From assembly GCA_002312935.1 (NCBI GenBank), contig DCAT01000022.1, forward strand, positions 33,193-39,185: 5,993 nucleotides of DNA. Direction: 5' to 3'. Positions 1 through 3,552 of this stretch are shown here, in pieces; position 1 is the first letter of the stretch; each line of letters opens with the position of its first letter. The notes beneath the pieces were generated by a model. That model saw nothing but the letters and a program-made list of their open reading frames with translations. It was not told the origin of the DNA and did no database searches. This stretch comes from Oceanospirillaceae bacterium UBA1126. GTDB lineage: Bacteria; Pseudomonadota; Gammaproteobacteria; Pseudomonadales; Balneatricaceae. Made by a program: the position numbers and the translations under genes.

Positions 1-696
1 AATGTTGACTCAACTACGGCAGGTAAACTTGCACAAATGGCGTGTGATCAGTTAAACCAGCAGCATCACACACAAGAGTATCAATTTGTTGCTGTGCGTT
101 TGCCCTACGGAGTGCAAGCTGATGAAAGTGATGCGCAGCTAGCTTTGGAGTTTATCCAACCCAGCCATCGGATGGAAATTAACATAGAGGCCATGGTGAA
201 GGGTTTAGACTTGGCTTCTGAGTCGTTAATTGAATGGCTTAAGCCAAGTGCTAATAAGCTAGATTTCTCTCGGGGCAATAACAAAGCGCGAGCCAGAATG
301 AGTAGTCAATACTACGTAGCAAGCTTGCTCAATGGGCTTGTTATTGGCACTGATCATGGTGCTGAGGCCGTGACTGGGTTTTTTACTAAACACGGTGATG
401 GTGCGTGTGACATTGCGCCATTGTTTGGCTTAAATAAACGCCAGGTTCGCAGTTTAGCCGCTCATCTTGGTGCGCCTGATTGTCTAGTGTACAAAGTCCC
501 CACAGCAGATTTAGAAGAAAATAATCCACAGCAAGCTGACGAGGAGTCGTTAGGTGTTACTTATGATCAAATAGATGATTATTTAGAAGGAAAGGTGATC
601 TCTAAGGAAGCTCAGAAGATACTAGAGCAGCGCTATCGTGAAACAGAGCATAAACGACAAGGGCCAGTTACACTCTACTGTAACTGGGATGTATAG
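1..696 (+). CDS. nadE: NH3-dependent NAD+ synthetase, 5' end cut off by window
   Basis: NadE performs the last step of NAD+ synthesis in the cytoplasm: it adenylates nicotinic acid adenine dinucleotide with ATP and amidates it with ammonia. The frame is open from base 1, giving 231 residues. The ATG at 37 is internal, because the codons before it still encode family sequence (VDSTTAGKLAQ), the end of the PP-loop ATP-binding motif SGGxDS. Compared with the 275-residue E. coli enzyme, about 49-50 residues are missing. Window residues show RLPYG (33-37), GNNKARAR (92-99), GTDHGAEAVTGFFTKHGDG (116-134), KVPTADLE (165-172), YDQIDDYLEGK (188-198) and EHKR (216-219), all family signatures. No glutaminase domain can be present, since the short single-domain form fits. 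The first codon is Asn where the second PP-loop Gly is expected. The gene converges on bamD, 7 bp apart. Its promoter lies outside the window. Identification is secure. Confidence 0.96.
   Translation, partial: NVDSTTAGKLAQMACDQLNQQHHTQEYQFVAVRLPYGVQADESDAQLALEFIQPSHRMEINIEAMVKGLDLASESLIEWLKPSANKLDFSRGNNKARARMSSQYYVASLLNGLVIGTDHGAEAVTGFFTKHGDGACDIAPLFGLNKRQVRSLAAHLGAPDCLVYKVPTADLEENNPQQADEESLGVTYDQIDDYLEGKVISKEAQKILEQRYRETEHKRQGPVTLYCNWDV
664..687. terminator. Candidate hairpin between convergent nadE and bamD
   Basis: A perfect 9-bp inverted repeat, CCAGTTACA (664-672) and TGTAACTGG (679-687), encloses a 6-base loop. It lies wholly inside the last codons of nadE (residues P-V-T-L-Y-C-N-W). 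Only 7 bp separate the two stop codons, so any terminator for either convergent gene must overlap coding sequence, and this is the strongest hairpin there. A smaller palindrome, ATAGC-GG-GCTAT (693-704), follows across both gene ends. Neither strand has a convincing T-run after the hairpin, so intrinsic termination is uncertain. It could instead stabilise or process the 3' ends, or be chance. The function is inferred; the inverted repeat itself is certain. Confidence 0.4.
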
Positions 697-703
697 CGGG
701 CTA

Positions 704-1555
704 TTATTCAAATAAGTCGAATGTTAACCGTTTAAACCAAGATCGTTGCTCGAAGACGTTTTGTGACTCGTCTATCGCAGCTTCATTAGCTGAGCTGGGG
801 TCACCAAAGTTAGCCTCTAATACTTGCTGAGCGTTGCTGGCATTATCTAATAACCCCAATTCTGTATACGCCTGCACCATAACTTTCAAAGCGTCTTCTA
901 CTGCTGGCGTAAGTTGGTAATTTTCCACCACATATTTGCCTCGGTTTGCCGCCGCTAGCCAGGCATTGCGAGAAAGGTAGTAGTTGGCTACATGAATTTC
1001 GTGTTTAGCCAGTAAGTTTCGCAGATAAACCATCCGTACCCGAGAATCTGCAGCGTATTCGCTATTTGGAAAGCGGCTGAGTAATGTTGAAAAATCAGTA
1101 AAGGAGTCTCGCGCTGCACCAGGATCTTTTTTCGCCTTGTCAGTGCCAAGATACTGATCAAACGCACCCGCATTTTCTTCAAAAGCGGTTAGGCCCTTTA
1201 AATAGTATGCATAATCCACGTGTTCGTGGTCTGGATGCAAACGGATAAAACGAGCAGCTGCTGTTTTTGCAGCTGTGGGCTGGCTGCTGCGATAGTAAGC
1301 GTAAACTAACTCAAGTTGGGCTTGCTCAGAATAACGCCCATAGGGATAGCGAGCTTCCATCGCTTCTAAATCTGCTATGGCTGGGCGGTAGTTGCCATCT
1401 TCCAGCTTTACCATAGCGCTTGCATATAGTTCTGCTTCTGGTTTTACGTCTTCAATAACTGGCTCAGTGCTAGTACTAGAGCATGCGCTAAGCATTAAAC
1501 TGATGAGTATAATTAAGGGAATATGAAGGAAGTGGTTTAAAGTCTTGTGTTGCAT
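704..1555 (-). CDS. bamD: Outer membrane protein assembly factor BamD (lipoprotein)
   Basis: BamD is the essential lipoprotein partner of BamA in the BAM complex, which folds beta-barrel proteins into the outer membrane from the periplasmic side. The chosen ATG gives 283 residues with a lipoprotein signal: basic start (MQHKTLNHF), hydrophobic core (IPLIILISLML) and lipobox LSAC, so Cys25 would be lipidated. An in-frame ATG 42 bases upstream (at 1597) would add 14 residues lacking positive charge, a poorer signal peptide; neither start has a clear Shine-Dalgarno sequence. The body matches BamD's five TPR repeats: LEDGNYRPAIADLEAMEARYPYG (51-73, in two halves), ARFIRLHPDHEHVDYAYYLKG (101-121), DPGAARDSFTDFSTLLSRFPNSEYA (144-168), then the AKHEIHVANYYLSRNAWLAAANR stretch (183-205). 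The C-terminus runs about 35 residues past the E. coli end and finishes in an aromatic, basic segment (SWFKRLTFDLF). The gene is divergent from rluD and convergent with nadE. Confidence 0.95.
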   Translation of the reverse strand: MQHKTLNHFLHIPLIILISLMLSACSSTSTEPVIEDVKPEAELYASAMVKLEDGNYRPAIADLEAMEARYPYGRYSEQAQLELVYAYYRSSQPTAAKTAAARFIRLHPDHEHVDYAYYLKGLTAFEENAGAFDQYLGTDKAKKDPGAARDSFTDFSTLLSRFPNSEYAADSRVRMVYLRNLLAKHEIHVANYYLSRNAWLAAANRGKYVVENYQLTPAVEDALKVMVQAYTELGLLDNASNAQQVLEANFGDPSSANEAAIDESQNVFEQRSWFKRLTFDLFE

Positions 1556-1632
1556 AGTGTTTAAGTTGCCTGTTGCAAAGAGGTTGGAGTATATCATTGT
1601 CTATTGAGCAGCGTAATTGCTCGGAAATACTG

Positions 1633-1638
1633 TACAAT
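1633..1638 (+). promoter_or_regulatory. Possible -10 element for rluD-pgeF
   Basis: TACAAT matches the sigma-70 -10 consensus at five of six bases and lies 50 bases before the rluD start, inside the gap where the divergent bamD and rluD promoters must be. I see no good -35 hexamer at 16-18 bases: the best TTG-type sequences are TTGAGC at 1604 (23 bases away) and TTGCTC at 1617 (10 bases away). TG directly abuts the hexamer rather than being one base off as in an extended -10. The call is therefore weak. I found no better candidate for bamD on the other strand; TATTGT at 1639-1634 overlaps this site but also lacks a -35. Confidence 0.3.
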
Positions 1639-1655
1639 AGACTCTAGTTTAATAT

Positions 1656-1670
1656 GCTAGTTCAACTAGC
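1656..1670. promoter_or_regulatory. Perfect 15-bp palindrome upstream of rluD (possible operator or 5' UTR hairpin)
   Basis: GCTAGTT-C-AACTAGC is a perfect inverted repeat with 7-base arms around one central base. It ends 18 bases before the rluD ATG. A further copy of the half-site core, CTAGTTT, lies at 1644-1650, 13 bases upstream of the CTAGTTC in the palindrome. The one-base centre makes it a poor RNA hairpin at full length but a good binding site for a dimeric regulator. I do not recognise a known regulator consensus. The structure is seen directly; a role is inferred from its position in the divergent promoter region. Confidence 0.35.
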
Positions 1671-1688
1671 GCCAACGAAAGTCTTAAC

Positions 1689-2660
1689 ATGCACGAAACT
1701 ATTTCCCTCCAAGCGCAAGTCGACCCAGAATGGGCAGGCATGCGTGTTGACCAAATTGCCGCAGTGGCATTTCCTGATTACTCGCGCTCACGCTTAAAAA
1801 AGTGGATTGAAGAAGGCGATATTCTCGTCAATGGCGAGCAGCTTCGGCCTAGAGAAAAACTCTATGGTGGTGAAAAGATCACCTTAGAATGTAAAATTGA
1901 AATTCAAGAGCGGTGGCAGCCAGAACCTATCGATATTGATATTGTTTATGAAGATGATCATATCCTGATCATTAACAAAGCTGCAGGCCTAGTAGTCCAT
2001 CCAGCAGCTGGCCACCATGGTGGCACCTTGCTAAATGCCTTATTACACCACTGTCCGCAGCTTAATGGCGTTCCTCGAGCCGGTATTGTCCATCGCCTAG
2101 ACAAAGATACTACGGGGTTGATGGTGGTTGCTAAAACTCTTCCAGCTCAAACTGCGTTGGTTGCTCAGTTGCAAGATCGCAGCATGGGTCGCGAGTATGA
2201 AGCAGTTGTTCAAGGTGTACTTACAGGAGGTGGTACGGTAGACGAACCTATGGGGCGCCATAGCCGCAATCGTTTAAAAATGGCAGTGTCGGCAGTCGGT
2301 AAAGAAGCCATTACTCATTTTAGAGTACTTCGTCGTTTTCGGGCTCATACTCATATTCGCTTGAAATTGGAAACGGGTCGGACACACCAAATTCGTGTAC
2401 ATATGACGCACATTAACTACCCATTGCAGGGGGATCCTCTTTATGGCGGCCGGCAGAGGTTACCTAAAGGTTGCGAAGAAGAGTTTTTGGATAGTTTGCG
2501 TGCTTTCAAGCGTCAAGCGCTTCATGCCAAGCGGTTAGAGCTAATGCACCCCATTACCCATGAAGATATGGAGTGGGAAGTAGATTTGCCAGATGATATG
2601 GTCGACTTACTGAAGCACCTTGTCACTGATACTAAGCTCAACCCTCACTCGCGTCTTTAA
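1689..2660 (+). CDS. rluD: 23S rRNA pseudouridine(1911/1915/1917) synthase RluD
   Basis: RluD converts uridines 1911, 1915 and 1917 in helix 69 of 23S rRNA to pseudouridine, a late large-subunit step that helps the subunits join. The 323-residue product is close to the E. coli length (326). An N-terminal S4 RNA-binding domain occupies about residues 15-75 (MRVDQIAA, FPDYSRSRLKKWIEEGDILVNG). The RsuA/RluA catalytic domain follows: INKAAGLVVHPAAGHHGGTLLN (95-116), GIVHRLDKDTTGLMVVAKT (132-150) with catalytic Asp138 in HRLDK, LETGRTHQIRVHM (227-239), GDPLYGG (248-254) and RQALHA (275-280). HRLDKDTTGLMVVAKT and the S4 domain point to RluD rather than RluA, which lacks S4. The ATG has a modest GAAAG Shine-Dalgarno about 8 bases upstream, and the N-terminus aligns with E. 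coli. It overlaps pgeF by one base. Nothing is missing from the active site. Confidence 0.95.
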   Translation: MHETISLQAQVDPEWAGMRVDQIAAVAFPDYSRSRLKKWIEEGDILVNGEQLRPREKLYGGEKITLECKIEIQERWQPEPIDIDIVYEDDHILIINKAAGLVVHPAAGHHGGTLLNALLHHCPQLNGVPRAGIVHRLDKDTTGLMVVAKTLPAQTALVAQLQDRSMGREYEAVVQGVLTGGGTVDEPMGRHSRNRLKMAVSAVGKEAITHFRVLRRFRAHTHIRLKLETGRTHQIRVHMTHINYPLQGDPLYGGRQRLPKGCEEEFLDSLRAFKRQALHAKRLELMHPITHEDMEWEVDLPDDMVDLLKHLVTDTKLNPHSRL

Positions 2661-3418
2661 TGAATTACTGGGGTCAGCCTTCGTGTTACTTAACACCGGA
2701 CTGGCCTGCGCCAGCAAATATCCGCGCAATATCGACCTGCCGTGATTTAAAGGCCAATGAGCCAGTTATTGGTTTAGCGGGGTTTAATTTGGCACGGCAC
2801 GTGCAGGACTGCCCGCAGCGTGTGGCGCGGCATCGTCTTCAATTACAGCAAGACCTTGGCCTAGAGCGCCAACCTTTTTGGCTTAATCAAACCCACTCTT
2901 CAAAGCTATTAAGCTTACCTGCAAAAGCTGGGTTGTATGACTGTGATGGTAGTTTTACGCAAACCAAAAACTGGCCATGTGTAGTAATGAGTGCCGATTG
3001 TCTGCCAGTGCTTTTATGCAATGCTAAGGGCACCCAAGTTGCTGCGGTTCATGCCGGCTGGCAGGGGCTAGCCAAAGGTATTCTCAGCAAAGCGGTATTG
3101 CAGTTTCCAGACCCTACTGACGTGATAGTGTGGCTTGGCCCAGCCATTGGCCCAGATGCCTTCGAAGTCGGGCCAGATGTACTTCACGCCTTTGGTGCTG
3201 ATGTTTCCAGTAGCTGCAAAGAATTCACGCCCATTCCAGCAAAGCCTCAAAAGTGGTTAGGTAATCTATATGCTTTGGCTCGTAAAGAGCTAGTGGGGCT
3301 GGGTGTCACTAAGGTCTTTGGCGGTGAATATTGCACCCTGTCGGCTTCAGATCGTTTCTATTCTCATCGCCGTGACCCAGCAAGTGGGCGCATGGCTAGT
3401 CTTATTTGGATAGTTTAG
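2660..3418 (+). CDS. pgeF: Peptidoglycan editing factor PgeF (YfiH, laccase-domain family)
   Basis: PgeF, formerly YfiH and often labelled polyphenol oxidase or laccase-domain protein, removes wrongly incorporated amino acids such as L-Ser from UDP-MurNAc precursors in E. coli. The 252 residues match the usual length (243 in E. coli). The metal-site triad typical of the family is present: His79 in NQTH, Cys114 in SADCLPVLLC and His131 in AAVHAGWQGL. GPAIGPDAFEVG (160-171), GGEYC (221-225) and the C-terminal YSHRRDPASGRMASLIWIV (234-252) complete the family pattern. The N-terminal motif usually written TRxGGVS is not recognisable here: the region reads STCRDLKANEPVIGLAGFNL (25-44). The ATG lies within TAATG at the rluD stop, without a Shine-Dalgarno sequence of its own that I can see, so translation probably depends on ribosomes finishing rluD. 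Family assignment is secure; the enzymatic role is taken from the E. coli protein. Confidence 0.93.
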   Translation: MNYWGQPSCYLTPDWPAPANIRAISTCRDLKANEPVIGLAGFNLARHVQDCPQRVARHRLQLQQDLGLERQPFWLNQTHSSKLLSLPAKAGLYDCDGSFTQTKNWPCVVMSADCLPVLLCNAKGTQVAAVHAGWQGLAKGILSKAVLQFPDPTDVIVWLGPAIGPDAFEVGPDVLHAFGADVSSSCKEFTPIPAKPQKWLGNLYALARKELVGLGVTKVFGGEYCTLSASDRFYSHRRDPASGRMASLIWIV

Positions 3419-3445
3419 GCTTTCCTAATGTTTTAGTGCTTGTCA

Positions 3446-3474
3446 CTTGAAAACGCAGACCCAAGACCCCACTT
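3446..3474 (+). promoter_or_regulatory. Heat-shock (sigma-32) promoter of clpB
   Basis: CTTGAAA (3446-3452) is an exact match to the RpoH -35 consensus, and after a 14-base spacer CCCCACTT (3467-3474) differs from the -10 consensus CCCCATNT at one base. Spacing is in the accepted range. Transcription would start near 3480-3483, leaving a leader of about 70 bases before the clpB ATG. E. coli clpB is a classical sigma-32 gene, which supports the call. The site lies 27 bases after the pgeF stop, so clpB can be induced on its own, although read-through from pgeF is possible since no terminator is visible in between. Confidence 0.88.
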
Positions 3475-3542
3475 ATCCATAAGAAGTTACTCACTGTGTT
3501 ACCTTATTCAGACATCTGTGACTATCGCTGACGAGTTTTATT

Positions 3543-3546
3543 GAGG
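3543..3546 (+). promoter_or_regulatory. Ribosome binding site of clpB
   Basis: GAGG lies six bases before the ATG at 3553, a normal Shine-Dalgarno position. It supports this start, which also matches the E. coli N-terminus (MRxxKxTxxxQ pattern). The site can pair on paper with ACCTTA at 3501-3506 in the same leader (six pairs, one G-U), which is discussed as a finding. Confidence 0.7.
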
Positions 3547-3552
3547 TTTATT

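Noticed and set aside
988..1182. 64-codon open frame on the minus strand
   Set aside because: It lies inside bamD in another frame, resembles nothing I know, and the bamD frame is clearly the coding one.
1216..1275. Two hairpins in bamD: CCACG-TGTT-CGTGG and CAGCTGC / GCAGCTG
   Set aside because: Both lie within well-conserved bamD codons (His-Val-Asp; Ala-rich run) and have no T-run or other signal.
1556..1597. Upstream in-frame ATG for bamD at 1597, giving 297 residues
   Set aside because: The added 14 residues carry no positive charge and push the lipobox Cys to position 39, a poor lipoprotein signal; the ATG at 1555 gives a standard 25-residue signal. The choice is not proven, as neither start has a clear Shine-Dalgarno sequence.
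1628..1640. LexA-like site around ACTGTACAAT
   Set aside because: The SOS box needs CTGT and ACAG separated by eight bases; here the half-sites run together and do not fit.
1954..1972. Inverted repeat ATGATCA / TGATCAT with two GATC sites
   Set aside because: Inside the rluD coding sequence (DDHILII), where Asp and Ile codons readily create it; no nearby regulatory context.
2011..2024. Perfect 14-base palindrome GCCACCATGGTGGC in rluD
   Set aside because: It encodes the conserved Gly-His-His-Gly-Gly stretch after VVHPAAG; the amino-acid sequence explains it adequately.
3068..3250. 60-codon open frame on the minus strand
   Set aside because: Antisense shadow of pgeF over its most conserved motifs.
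3425..3453. Terminator after pgeF
   Set aside because: Only a 4-bp stem CTAA/TTAG and a bulged stem TTTTAGTG/CACTTGAAAA are available; these are weak, have no following T-run, and the second overlaps the sigma-32 -35 element.
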